From the NCBI GenBank assembly GCA_017744735.1, contig JAGIAR010000003.1:124001-188000 (forward strand): a stretch of 64,000 nt of DNA, given 5' to 3'. The notes under the pieces are model-generated. The model was not told the origin of the DNA and did not search any database. It saw only the letters and a list, made by a program, of their open reading frames with translations. The translations under genes and the position numbers were made by a program. The stretch comes from Novosphingobium sp. (GTDB lineage: Bacteria; Pseudomonadota; Alphaproteobacteria; Sphingomonadales; Sphingomonadaceae). Of the stretch, positions 16,741 through 25,181 are shown piece after piece (positions within the stretch are counted from its first letter, which is position 1; each line of letters begins with the position of its first letter).

Positions 16741-17295
16741 ATGAAGCTTTCCAAACTCACGCTGCCCGCCGCTGCCATCCTGCTTGCCGCCAGTGGCGGC
16801 GCCGCACTGGCCAAGAACCCGATGGTGGGCGGCGCAGCCATGTACGAGTCGAAGAACATCGTCCAGAACGCGGTGAATTCGAAGGACCACACGACGCTGG
16901 TCGCCGCGGTGAAAGCTGCCGGGCTCGCCGACACGCTGATGGGCCCCGGTCCGTTCACCGTGTTCGCGCCGACCAACGCCGCGTTTGCCAAACTGCCCGC
17001 CGGCACCGTCGACACGCTGCTCAAGCCGGAAAACAAGGCGATGCTCACCAAGGTGCTCACCTACCACGTCGTGCCGGGCCACCTGACCGTCGCGGATCTG
17101 ACCAAGATGGCGAAGGCCCACGGCGGCAAGGCGACGCTGACCACGGTGCAGGGCGAAAAGCTGACCGTGTGGAAGAAGGGCAGCGTCTGGTACGTCACCG
17201 ACGCCAAGGGCAATTCGGCCAGGATCGGCCCTGCGAATGTCATGCAATCGAACGGTGTAATCCATGTGATCGACACCGTGTTGATGCCGGCCTGA
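16741..17295 (+). CDS. Secreted fasciclin (FAS1) domain protein
   Basis: 184 aa. A signal peptide ('KLTLPAAAILLAASGGAALA') precedes one FAS1 domain: 'NIVQNAVNSKDHTTLVAAVKAAGLADTL', the H1 motif 'PFTVFAPTNAAFAKLP', 'LTYHVVPGHLT' and the H2-like 'NGVIHVIDTVLMP'. FAS1 domains mediate adhesion or surface contacts. Its place directly after the sigma/anti-sigma pair suggests it is a target or sensor output of that pathway, a synteny seen in other alphaproteobacteria. A GC-rich hairpin follows at 17312. Confidence 0.93.
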   Translation: MKLSKLTLPAAAILLAASGGAALAKNPMVGGAAMYESKNIVQNAVNSKDHTTLVAAVKAAGLADTLMGPGPFTVFAPTNAAFAKLPAGTVDTLLKPENKAMLTKVLTYHVVPGHLTVADLTKMAKAHGGKATLTTVQGEKLTVWKKGSVWYVTDAKGNSARIGPANVMQSNGVIHVIDTVLMPA

Positions 17296-17311
17296 TCCTT
17301 GCCGGCAGTGG

Positions 17312-17346
17312 TCCGGCCTGTCCGCCCCCCTCTCGGGCAGGCCGGA
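17312..17346 (+). terminator. Hairpin after the fasciclin gene, probable terminator
   Basis: A 13-bp stem (TCCGGCCTGTCCG with CGGGCAGGCCGGA, one G-T pair) around a 9-base loop begins 17 bases after the fasciclin stop. There is no clear T tract, so termination could be Rho-assisted. Confidence 0.5.
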
Positions 17347-17414
17347 TTACGCCCATTCGGAAAAATGCCGGCCCGCCGGCCCGTCTCGCGGCAATAGCGC
17401 GGCGTTTGCGGGAC

Positions 17415-17490
17415 TTCTTCTCCCATCGATGGGAGAAGGATACGCAGACTTGGTTCGCAGAACCTAGTCGGCGTTGGATGAGGGTTGCCC
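17415..17490. repeat. REP-like intergenic element, single copy (family 1)
   Basis: It begins with the palindrome CTTCTCCCATCGATGGGAGAAG (17417-17438) and ends with GTTGGATGAGGGTTGCC, with a variable hairpin between. The same arrangement recurs at 24071-24240 and 26640-26813. It lies between the convergent fasciclin and lipoprotein genes. Confidence 0.8.
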
Positions 17491-17500
17491 TTCTCGGCCC

Positions 17501-18091
17501 TTACCCGATCCAGCTCGCCACATCGGCCGCGACCTTGTTCGCCGCCTGGTTGAGCGCGGTGCCGACCGCCTGCGGATTGGCCAGCACGCCCGGCACGCTC
17601 GCCTCGAACCGCCGGGTCATCACCTGCCCGTCGGGCTGCTGCAGCACTGCATCGAACCGCACCAGTGCGGTGCTGGTGCGCGCATCGTAGCCCATCTCGA
17701 CCAGCTGGCCCGAAAGCTTGGTCGCCGCGGCGAAGCGCACGTCGGAACCTTCGATCACCATCCGGGTCTGCTTGGCGCGGATCGTTTCGGCAACCAGCCG
17801 GGCGAACAGCCGCGCGGGCTTTTCGACCCACACCGCATCCTTGAGATAGGCGACCGTCGAACCGTCGACCTGCACCGGCACGCGGGTCACGTCGAGCTTC
17901 TGCGGCGCGTCCGGATCGATCACGGTCAGCGCGTCGATCGGCTTGCCGGTGGCCGAAAGGCCCGCCGGCGCGGTGGCCGCCGGGGTCAGCGTGAGCAGCG
18001 AGGGCGGCGGTTTCTTGCCGAGGCTGACGCAGCCCGACAGCGTCGCCGAAAGGGCCGCCGAAAGCGCCAGAGCGAAAGCCAGTTTCTTCAT
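17501..18091 (-). CDS. ABC-type transport auxiliary lipoprotein (PqiC/DUF330-like) of the Mla-like operon
   Basis: 196 aa. The lipoprotein signal 'MKKLAFALALSAALSATLSGC' has a lipobox LSGC, giving Cys21 for lipidation. The mature part contains 'LDALTVIDP'-like 'IDALTVIDPDAPQKLDVTRVPVQ', 'VAYLKDAVWVEKPARLFARLVAETIR' and 'GYDARTSTALVRFDAVLQ', characteristic of the ABC-transport auxiliary component family. The ATG at 18091 has GAGGA 8 bases upstream. In-frame ATGs at 18106 and 18121 (the latter overlapping the mlaD stop) are alternatives. It probably links the inner-membrane complex to the outer membrane in lipid transport. Confidence 0.88.
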   Translation of the reverse strand: MKKLAFALALSAALSATLSGCVSLGKKPPPSLLTLTPAATAPAGLSATGKPIDALTVIDPDAPQKLDVTRVPVQVDGSTVAYLKDAVWVEKPARLFARLVAETIRAKQTRMVIEGSDVRFAAATKLSGQLVEMGYDARTSTALVRFDAVLQQPDGQVMTRRFEASVPGVLANPQAVGTALNQAANKVAADVASWIG

Positions 18092-18117
18092 CGCCGAAAT
18101 CCTCATGGCGCCGGTCC

Positions 18118-19065
18118 TCATGGCTTGTAGTCCGGCAGCGCGTTGCCCTTGATCAGCGCCCCGGCGCCCTGGTCGTCGAGCTTCTCGGTCACCTTGCGCA
18201 GCGCGGCGGTGGCGGCGCGCAATTCGCGCATCGTCGCCTCGGCTTCGGGCAGGGTGGTAGCCGAAAGCTGGCGCGCGGCGGGGCGGCTGTCGTCGAGCGT
18301 GCCCTGCAGCGCGTCGGCCGCGCCCTTGGCGGACTTGAGCGTCTCGCGCAGTTGCCGGGCGAGATCGTCGCCGTTCTTGTGGAGCAGGTCGTCGGTCGTG
18401 CCCATGGTCTTCTGGAACGAGGCGAGCGCGCCGTCGGCCGACTTGAGGGTCTCCTGCAGCTGGCCGAGCGTCGCCTTGATCTGCGGGCTCGCGTCGGCGA
18501 CGTTGTCGGTCAGCCGCTGGGTGTTCTTGAGGATCCCGGCGATCGAGGCCTGGTTCTCGTCCGACAGCATCATCGTCAGCCGGTCGGTCAGCGTCGCGAG
18601 CCGTTCGAGCAGCAGCGGCGCGTTCGACAGGATCTCGCCCAGCCCGCCGGCCTTGGCCGCGATGGTCGGCTTGCCCTCGAGGCACGAGGTGTTCTCGCAG
18701 GTGATCTTGGGCGCGCCTTCGCGCGCACCGTCGAGCTGGATCTTCGAAGTGCCGGTGAAGCTCGACTGGATCGTCGCCACCGTGCCGAGCAGGATCGGCA
18801 CCTTCGGGTCGATCCGGATCCGCACGCGCACGTATTCGGGGTTCTTCGGCCACAGCTCGATGTCGGACACCTCGCCCGCGGGGACGCCCGAGAAGGTCAC
18901 CTGCGAGCCGTTCGCCAGTCCGTCGACCGACTGTTTGAAGAAGATGTCGTACTCTTTCTTGGTCGCATTGCTGAGGCCCGCGACCCACACGATGAAGGCC
19001 GCCAGCGTCGCCAGCAGGAACAGGGTGACCGCACCCACCCAGACGTGGTTCGCGCGCGTTTCCAT
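18118..19065 (-). CDS. mlaD: MlaD-family (MCE domain) phospholipid transport protein
   Basis: 315 aa. One N-terminal membrane anchor (residues about 9-30, 'VGAVTLFLLATLAAFIVWVAGL') is followed by an MCE domain ('YDIFFKQSVDGLANGSQVTFSGVPAGEVSDIEL', 'VRIRIDPKVPILLGTVATIQ'). A long helical coiled-coil-like region (about residues 150-300) rich in Leu, Ala and Gln completes it. MCE proteins form hexameric rings that pass lipids across the periplasm. It lies between mlaF (31 bp upstream) and the lipoprotein gene (overlapping). The long helical tail is more like YebT/Mce-type tunnels than E. coli MlaD. Confidence 0.92.
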   Translation of the reverse strand: METRANHVWVGAVTLFLLATLAAFIVWVAGLSNATKKEYDIFFKQSVDGLANGSQVTFSGVPAGEVSDIELWPKNPEYVRVRIRIDPKVPILLGTVATIQSSFTGTSKIQLDGAREGAPKITCENTSCLEGKPTIAAKAGGLGEILSNAPLLLERLATLTDRLTMMLSDENQASIAGILKNTQRLTDNVADASPQIKATLGQLQETLKSADGALASFQKTMGTTDDLLHKNGDDLARQLRETLKSAKGAADALQGTLDDSRPAARQLSATTLPEAEATMRELRAATAALRKVTEKLDDQGAGALIKGNALPDYKP

Positions 19066-19096
19066 CGCTTAGGAAATTCCCCTGTGCATAGTGCGC

Positions 19097-20017
19097 CTAA
19101 TCCCCCGATTTGCCTTTTGTGTCCATCGCTTTGGTTTTTTTCGCCCCCGTGCTGGACGCCACGCGGGCCTCGAGGTCTTCCTTGCCGCTCTTGGCGGCGC
19201 GGCCGCGGGGGCCGTTGAAATATTCCTGAATCCAGGGATGGTCGAGCTCGAGCAGCTCGGGGATCGGCGCGGTCGCGATCACCTTGTGATCCGCCAGCAC
19301 CGCGACCCGGTCGCAAATCTCGTAGAGCGTGTCGAGATCGTGGGTGATCAGGAACACGGTGAGGCCGAGCACGTCGGTCAGCTCGCGGGTCAGCCGGTCG
19401 AAGGCGGCGGCGCCGATCGGGTCGAGCCCGGCGGTCGGCTCGTCGAGGAACAGCAGCTCGGGGTCGAGCGCCAGCGCACGGGCCAGCCCGGCGCGCTTCC
19501 TCATGCCGCCCGAAAGCTCGGACGGATACTTGCTGGTCGCCTCGTCGGGCAGGCCCGAGAGCCGGACCTTGTAGCGCGCGATCTCGTGGCGCAGCTCGGG
19601 ATCGAGCTCGGGGTAGAATTCCTTGAGCGGCACCTCGACGTTCTCGCCCACCGTCAGGGTCGAGAACAGCGCGCCCCCCTGGAACAGCACGCCCCAGCGC
19701 GACCGGATATCGACCTCGTGCTCGTCGAGCAGTTCCTCCGCCGAGCGGCCGAACACCTCGATCTCGCCCTCCTTGGGCATCTGCAGCCCGATGATCGAGC
19801 GCATCAGCACCGACTTGCCGGTGCCCGACCCCCCGACCACGCCGAGGATCTCGCCCTTGCGCACCTCGAGGTCGAGCCGGTCGTGGATCGTCTGGTCGCC
19901 GAAGCGGTTGACCAGCCCCTTGACCACGATCGGATATTCGCCGTCGAAATGCTTGGGCTCGAACGGGCGGCTGTGATGGTCGACCTGCTCGACCAGGTGC
20001 TCTTCCTCCTCGCTCAT
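19097..20017 (-). CDS. mlaF: ABC transporter ATP-binding protein MlaF
   Basis: 306 aa. Walker A is at residues 62-69 ('GGSGTGKS'), the signature is 'LSGGMRKRAGLARALA' and Walker B with the catalytic Glu is 'LLFLDEPTAGLDP'. The H-loop follows in 'FLITHDLDTLYEICDR'. It powers the MlaE permease for phospholipid transport. N- and C-terminal extensions of about 25 and 35 residues are charged and probably disordered. The ATG overlaps the mlaE stop (ATGA). Confidence 0.95.
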   Translation of the reverse strand: MSEEEEHLVEQVDHHSRPFEPKHFDGEYPIVVKGLVNRFGDQTIHDRLDLEVRKGEILGVVGGSGTGKSVLMRSIIGLQMPKEGEIEVFGRSAEELLDEHEVDIRSRWGVLFQGGALFSTLTVGENVEVPLKEFYPELDPELRHEIARYKVRLSGLPDEATSKYPSELSGGMRKRAGLARALALDPELLFLDEPTAGLDPIGAAAFDRLTRELTDVLGLTVFLITHDLDTLYEICDRVAVLADHKVIATAPIPELLELDHPWIQEYFNGPRGRAAKSGKEDLEARVASSTGAKKTKAMDTKGKSGD

Positions 20018-21129
20018 CCCCAACCCACCTCGGTGAAGAACACTGCGAAGAACGCGTCGAGCACGATCACCATGAAGATGCCCTGCACCACCGCCCAGGT
20101 GGTGCGCAGGCCGACTTCCTCGGAATTCCCCTCGACCTGCATTCCCTGATAGCAGCCCGCGACGCCGACGATCAGGCCGAACACCGGCGCCTTGACCAGG
20201 CTGACCCAGATGTCGTGGGTCGGCACCACTTCCTGGATCCGGCTGAGGAAGGTCATGAAGGGGATGCCGAGGGTGAGGTCGGAGATCACCGCGCCGCCGA
20301 CGATCGCCACCATCGAGGAATAGAAGCCGAGCAGGATCATCATGAACACCACCGCCATCAGCCGCGGGATGATCAGCGCCTCCATCGGCGAGACCCCGAT
20401 CGTGCGCATCGCGTCGATTTCCTCGGTCAGCTTCATCGTGCCGATCTGCGCCGCGAAGGCCGAGCCCGAACGGCCCGCGACCATGATCGCGGTCATCAGC
20501 ACGCCCAGCTCGCGGATCGCGAGCCGGCCGGTGAGGTTGACGGTGTAGATCTCCGCGCCGAACTGGCGCAGCTGCACCGCGCCCTGCTGCGCGATCACGA
20601 TCCCGATCAGGAAGCTCATCAGCCCGATGATCCCGAGCGCCGAGACGCCGACCAGCTCGAACTGGCGGGTGATCGCAGTCCAGCGCAGGCGGCGGGGATG
20701 GGCGATCAGCGTGCCGAAGCTGGCGATGATCGCGCCGAGGAAGCCGACCAGCCGGATCACCCCCAAGCCCCAGCTCACCACCAGATTGCCGACGCCCTGC
20801 GGCACGCGCTCGAGGATCGGCGGGCGCCGCGGGCTGATGTCGGCCTCGCCGCCGAAGTCCTTGATCGCGTCGATCAGCCTGGTGGCCTCGTTGGTGCAGC
20901 CGGTGATCTTCGCATCGTGATCGCGCGCGAAGCGCCACACGGTCCACGCGCCGACGGTGTCGATCGCGCCGGCCTGCGACAGGTCGATCTCGGCCACCTC
21001 GCCGCCGCTCCATTCGCGGAACCTGCGGTCGAGCACCGCGATCGAGGAAATCAGCAAGGCGCCGGTCAGCGTGAGCTTAGCCCCGCCCCCGTCGCCCTCA
21101 TCGACGCTGAAATCGGCCCATTCACGCAT
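20014..21129 (-). CDS. mlaE: MlaE-family permease with N-terminal STAS-like domain
   Basis: 371 aa, longer than E. coli MlaE (about 260). Residues of about 1-105 resemble a STAS/MlaB domain ('[19 protein letters not shown]', '[29 protein letters not shown]'), normally a separate protein in E. coli. The rest is a five- to six-helix permease with '[38 protein letters not shown]', the conserved MlaE/TGD1 motif. It is the first gene of the mlaE-F-D-lipoprotein operon. The fusion suggests the regulatory subunit is built into the permease. Confidence 0.93.
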   Translation of the reverse strand: MREWADFSVDEGDGGGAKLTLTGALLISSIAVLDRRFREWSGGEVAEIDLSQAGAIDTVGAWTVWRFARDHDAKITGCTNEATRLIDAIKDFGGEADISPRRPPILERVPQGVGNLVVSWGLGVIRLVGFLGAIIASFGTLIAHPRRLRWTAITRQFELVGVSALGIIGLMSFLIGIVIAQQGAVQLRQFGAEIYTVNLTGRLAIRELGVLMTAIMVAGRSGSAFAAQIGTMKLTEEIDAMRTIGVSPMEALIIPRLMAVVFMMILLGFYSSMVAIVGGAVISDLTLGIPFMTFLSRIQEVVPTHDIWVSLVKAPVFGLIVGVAGCYQGMQVEGNSEEVGLRTTWAVVQGIFMVIVLDAFFAVFFTEVGWG

Positions 21130-21245
21130 CGCGCGCTGCTATGCGGGGAAAATCCTTTTCCGACAAGCAAACCCTGCGCGCGCCCCCGCGGGCATCACGC
21201 CGTTCTTGCACCGCACAAAAGCCGCTGGCAAAGGCCCGTCCCATA

Positions 21246-24059
21246 ATGACGGAAACGCTCGACAAGACATTCGATCCCGCCGCCATCGAGGCGAAGTGGT
21301 ATTCCCATTGGGAAGAGCACGGGCTGTTCCGCCCGGCGCGCCCCGACGCGCAGCCCTTCACCATCGTGAATCCCCCGCCCAACGTCACCGGCAGCCTGCA
21401 CATCGGCCACGCGCTGGACAACACGCTGCAGGACGTGGTGGTCCGCTACGAGCGGCTGCGCGGGAAGGATGCGCTGTGGGTGGTCGGGACCGACCACGCC
21501 GGGATCGCGACCCAGATGGTGGTCGAGCGCCAGATGGAAGCGGCCCAGGACAAGCGCACCAATTATTCGCGCGAGGATTTCGTCGACAAGGTGTGGGAAT
21601 GGAAGGCCGAGAGCGGCGGCCAGATCACCCGCCAGCTGCGCCGGCTCGGCTGCTCGATGGACTGGAGCCGCGAGCAGTTCACGATGGACCCGCACTTCAC
21701 CCGCGCGGTGCTCAAGGTGTTCGTCGATCTCTACAACGAAGGCCTGATCTACCGCGACAAGCGGCTGGTGAACTGGGACCCCAAACTCAAGACCGCGATC
21801 AGCGATCTCGAGGTCGAGACGCAGGAGATCAAGGGCGGCTTCTGGCACTTCAAATATCCGCTCGCCGACGGCGTCACGCTCGACAACGGGCAGGACTATA
21901 TCGAGGTTGCGACCACGCGGCCCGAGACGATGCTGGCCGACATGGCGGTGGCGGTGAACGCCGAGGACGAACGCTACCGGAGCGTGATCGGCAAGGAGAT
22001 CCTCCAGCCGCTGACCGGGCGCCGGTTCAAAATCGTCGCGGACGAGCATGCCGACCCCGAGCTCGGCAGCGGCGCGGTGAAGATCACCCCCGGCCACGAC
22101 TTCAACGACTTCGAGGTCGGCAAGCGCGCGGGGATCAAGCCCGCCGAGATGCTCAACATGTTCGATGCCGAGGCCAAGGTGGTCCAGACCGCCGACGGGC
22201 TGGTGCCCGAGAAATACCTCGACCTCGACCGCTTCGTGGCGCGCGAGCATGTAGTGGCCGATATGAAGGCCGCGGGCTTCCTGATCCCGCATCTGGTGAA
22301 GGACAAGGACGGCGAGGAGAGCGAACTCGACGCCGAGCCGCGCACCATCGCGACGCCCTTCGGCGACCGCGGCGGCGTGGTGATCGAACCGTGGCTGACC
22401 GACCAGTGGTATGTCGATGCGGCGACGCTGGCGAAGCCGGCGATCGAGGCGGTCAAGAGCGGCGCGATCGAGATCGTGCCGAAGAGCTGGGAGAAGACCT
22501 GGTTCAACTGGATGGAGAACATCCAGCCGTGGTGCGTCAGCCGCCAGCTGTGGTGGGGCCACCGGATTCCGGCATGGTATGACGACGAGGGCGAAGTCTA
22601 CGTCGCAGAGACGCAGGAAGAGGCGCAGGCGATCGCCGGCGGCAAGGCGCTCTACCGCGACGAGGACGTGCTCGACACCTGGTTCTCAAGCGCGCTGTGG
22701 CCCTTCGCTACGCTGGGGTGGCCCCACAGCGTTCCTCCCCCCTCGGGGGAGGGGGACCATCCGCAGGATGGTGGAGGGGCACCCTCGTCAGAACGCGACA
22801 ATGGGATTGACGGCACCTGCCCCTCCACCAGCTTCGCTGGTCCCCCTCCCCGTTCCGGGGAGGATTTGCTGGCCCGCCACTATCCCAACGACCTGCTGAT
22901 CTCCGGCTTCGACATTCTGTTCTTCTGGGATGCCCGCATGGCGATGCAGGGGATTCACTTCATGCAGGACGTGCCGTGGAAGCGGCTCTATCTCCACGGC
23001 CTCGTCCGCGCGCCTGACGGGCAGAAAATGTCCAAGTCCAAGGGCAACGTGGTCGATCCGCTCGGGCTGATCGACCGGTACGGCGCCGACGCGCTGCGCT
23101 TCTTCATGGCGGCGATGGAAAGCCAGGGCCGCGACATCAAGATGGATGAGAAGCGGGTCGAGGGTTACCGCAACTTCGCGACCAAGCTGTGGAACGCAAC
23201 GCGCTTCTGCCAGGCGAACGGGATCGGTGCGAGCACTTCGCTCGAAGCCCCGGCGGCCAGCCTCGCGGTGAACAAATGGATCATCGGCGAAGTGGTCGAA
23301 ACCGTCGCCGCGCTCGACCAGGCGATGGCCGATCTGCGCTTCGACGCCGCCGCGAACACGATCTACCACTTCGTGTGGGACCAGTTCTGCGACTGGTATA
23401 TCGAGCTGATCAAGGGTCAGTTCGATGAGGAAACCAAGGCGGTTGCCGGCTGGGTGCTCGACCAGATCTTCGTGATGCTGCACCCGTTCATGCCGTTCAT
23501 CACCGAGGAACTGTGGAACGCTCAAGGGAAGCGGCCCTATGAGCTGATCCTTGCCAAGTGGCCGGAGCCGAGGGCGGGTGTCGATGCGGCGGCGAAGGCC
23601 GAGGTCGAGTGGCTGATCGCGCTGACCTCGAACATCCGCACCGCCAAGAACGAACTCGGCATCGCGCCGGGCGCGAAGCTCGAGGCCTATCTCGAAAGCC
23701 CGAGCGCCAACGCGAAGGCCATCGTCGAAGGCAATGCCGCGGCGATCGACCGGCTGGCGCGCCTCTCCGCGATCCACTTCGCCCCTGCCCCGGCGGGCGC
23801 CGCGATGCAGATCGGGGCGGGCGAGGACAGCTTCGTGATCCCGCTCGAGGGGATCGTCGATATCGAGGCCGAAAAGGCCCGGCTCGCCAAGGCGCTCGAG
23901 GTTTCGCGCAAGGAAGCCAGGTCGCTCGAAGGGCGCCTCGGCAACCCGGCCTTCGTCGAGAAGGCCAAGCCCGAGGCGGTCGAGAAGGCCCGCGCCGACC
24001 ATGCGCAGCATGCGGCCGAAGCCGAACGGCTGGCCGCGGCGCTGGCGCGGCTGGGGTAG
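21246..24059 (+). CDS. valS: Valyl-tRNA synthetase with a REP-derived internal insertion
   Basis: 937 aa class I synthetase charging tRNA-Val. HIGH is at residues 52-55 ('[13 protein letters not shown]'), KMSKS at 594-598. The editing domain lies between them, the anticodon-binding domain after, and the C-terminal coiled-coil arm ends the protein ('[28 protein letters not shown]'). Between 'TLGWP' (to 493) and '[13 protein letters not shown]' (from 542) there are about 48 residues where family members have only around five. This stretch is read from two inverted copies of a palindromic repeat and stays in frame. The start ATG at 21246 precedes '[18 protein letters not shown]', the usual N-terminus. 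Confidence 0.96.
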   Translation: MTETLDKTFDPAAIEAKWYSHWEEHGLFRPARPDAQPFTIVNPPPNVTGSLHIGHALDNTLQDVVVRYERLRGKDALWVVGTDHAGIATQMVVERQMEAAQDKRTNYSREDFVDKVWEWKAESGGQITRQLRRLGCSMDWSREQFTMDPHFTRAVLKVFVDLYNEGLIYRDKRLVNWDPKLKTAISDLEVETQEIKGGFWHFKYPLADGVTLDNGQDYIEVATTRPETMLADMAVAVNAEDERYRSVIGKEILQPLTGRRFKIVADEHADPELGSGAVKITPGHDFNDFEVGKRAGIKPAEMLNMFDAEAKVVQTADGLVPEKYLDLDRFVAREHVVADMKAAGFLIPHLVKDKDGEESELDAEPRTIATPFGDRGGVVIEPWLTDQWYVDAATLAKPAIEAVKSGAIEIVPKSWEKTWFNWMENIQPWCVSRQLWWGHRIPAWYDDEGEVYVAETQEEAQAIAGGKALYRDEDVLDTWFSSALWPFATLGWPHSVPPPSGEGDHPQDGGGAPSSERDNGIDGTCPSTSFAGPPPRSGEDLLARHYPNDLLISGFDILFFWDARMAMQGIHFMQDVPWKRLYLHGLVRAPDGQKMSKSKGNVVDPLGLIDRYGADALRFFMAAMESQGRDIKMDEKRVEGYRNFATKLWNATRFCQANGIGASTSLEAPAASLAVNKWIIGEVVETVAALDQAMADLRFDAAANTIYHFVWDQFCDWYIELIKGQFDEETKAVAGWVLDQIFVMLHPFMPFITEELWNAQGKRPYELILAKWPEPRAGVDAAAKAEVEWLIALTSNIRTAKNELGIAPGAKLEAYLESPSANAKAIVEGNAAAIDRLARLSAIHFAPAPAGAAMQIGAGEDSFVIPLEGIVDIEAEKARLAKALEVSRKEARSLEGRLGNPAFVEKAKPEAVEKARADHAQHAAEAERLAAALARLG
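22746..22851. repeat. REP-like inverted pair inside valS (family 2)
   Basis: Two copies of the same imperfect palindrome in opposite orientation lie at 22746-22780 and 22819-22851, separated by about 38 bp. Each has the arms GGGGAGGGGGACCA and TGGTGGAGGGGC around a short variable loop. The pair resembles a REPIN/BIME unit. It is translated as a Pro/Gly/Ser-rich loop in valS without interrupting the frame. Confidence 0.85.
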
Positions 24060-24070
24060 CCAGGAAGAAA

Positions 24071-24240
24071 AGGCCAACCCTCATCCAACTTCGGCTAGCT
24101 CCTGCGGAGCAAGCCTTCGTATCCTTCTCCCGTCAACGGGAGAAGAAGGGGTAGCGGCGTGCATTTCTTCTCCCATTGATGGGAGAAGGATAGCGCAGGT
24201 TGTCGGCTTGCCGACTACCGGAGCTTGGATGAGGGCTGCC
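24071..24240. repeat. REP-like inverted pair between valS and queE (family 1)
   Basis: Two family-1 elements in tail-to-tail orientation occupy most of the 390-bp gap between valS and queE. The left copy (24071-24145) runs from CCAACCCTCATCCAA to a GGGAGAAG palindrome. The right copy (24166-24240) runs from CTTCTCCC to TTGGATGAGGGCTGCC. The rest of the gap holds a short open frame and the queE leader inverted repeat. No gene is otherwise seen here. Confidence 0.85.
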
Positions 24241-24405
24241 TTCCCCTCCCCTTCAATCGTTTTCCTACACGCCCCCGATGTGCCACAGGAAAACCGACTC
24301 CAACCCAAGGCTCCCGCCATGTCCGGCCAAAACTCTTCTTGCAGGCGTCACCCTGCCACCCCGGCAGAATTCCGCCCGTATCTGAACGGCTTGGCCCGAA
24401 ATCAT

Positions 24406-24437
24406 CAGGGTGACACCCTGTCACTTGTGTCACCCTG
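24406..24437 (+). promoter_or_regulatory. Inverted repeat in the queE leader
   Basis: CAGGGTGACAC and GTGTCACCCTG form a perfect 11-bp inverted repeat with a 10-base spacer, ending 12 bases before the queE ATG. It could be an operator, an RNA hairpin hiding the ribosome-binding site, or another dispersed palindrome. A 45-codon open frame (24319-24456) overlaps it and ends just inside queE. Its function is not established. Confidence 0.5.
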
Positions 24438-24449
24438 TCCGAGCCTCCC

Positions 24450-25181
24450 ATGCTGACCCTCGCCACTGTCACCCCGGGCGCGCCGGAGATCTTCGCCTCG
24501 ATCCAGGGCGAAGGCGCGAGTGCGGGCAAGGAATGCACCTTCATCCGCCTGTCGCGCTGCAACCTCGCCTGCGTGTGGTGCGACACCGCCTATACCTGGC
24601 ACTTCGACGGGGACGAGCGCCCGCACCGCGACGGCGTGACCTACGACCGGGCGGAAGAACAGGTAACCCTCACCGAAGCCGAGGCGGCCGAGCGGATCGC
24701 GGCCTTCGGCAAGGACCGCCTGGTGATCACCGGGGGCGAGCCGCTGCTGCAGGCGCCGGCGCTCGCCCGGATGCTCGAACTCCTCCCGGAAACCTTCGTC
24801 GAGATCGAGACCAACGGCACCGTCCGCCCGCCCGCGGCGCTCGACCGATTCGTCGGCCAGTACAACGTCAGCCCCAAGCTTTCGCACAGCGGCAATCCGG
24901 CCGAGCTCGCGCTGGTGCCCGAACGGCTTGCCGAATGGGTGGATAACTCGCGCGCGTGGTTCAAATTCGTGGTCGCGAGCGAGGCGGATGCCCGCGAAGC
25001 GCTGGCGCTCGCAGAAGTCCACGCAATTCCGCGCGAACGAATACTGCTGATGCCGGAGGGTACCGTAGCGTCAGTGTTGCACGCCAGAGAAGAATGGCTC
25101 GAACCATTTTGCGAAGCGCACGGTTTGACTATGTCCAGAAGGTTGCACATCGAGATGTTTGGCGACACTAGGGGCACATGA
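24450..25181 (+). CDS. queE: 7-carboxy-7-deazaguanine synthase QueE
   Basis: 243 aa radical SAM enzyme converting 6-carboxytetrahydropterin to 7-carboxy-7-deazaguanine in queuosine biosynthesis. The [4Fe-4S] ligands are Cys37, Cys41 and Cys44 in 'RLSRCNLACVWCDTAYTW'. 'IFASIQGEG' at the N-terminus and 'VITGGEPLLQ' are diagnostic. 'YNVSPKLSHSGN' is the substrate-binding block. The stop overlaps the MATE transporter start (ATGA). queC and queD are not in this window. Confidence 0.95.
   Translation: MLTLATVTPGAPEIFASIQGEGASAGKECTFIRLSRCNLACVWCDTAYTWHFDGDERPHRDGVTYDRAEEQVTLTEAEAAERIAAFGKDRLVITGGEPLLQAPALARMLELLPETFVEIETNGTVRPPAALDRFVGQYNVSPKLSHSGNPAELALVPERLAEWVDNSRAWFKFVVASEADAREALALAEVHAIPRERILLMPEGTVASVLHAREEWLEPFCEAHGLTMSRRLHIEMFGDTRGT

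Noticed and set aside
24119-24190. Hairpins after valS as intrinsic terminators
   Set aside because: They lack a T tract and match the dispersed REP-like family, so they are listed as repeats; termination may be a side effect.
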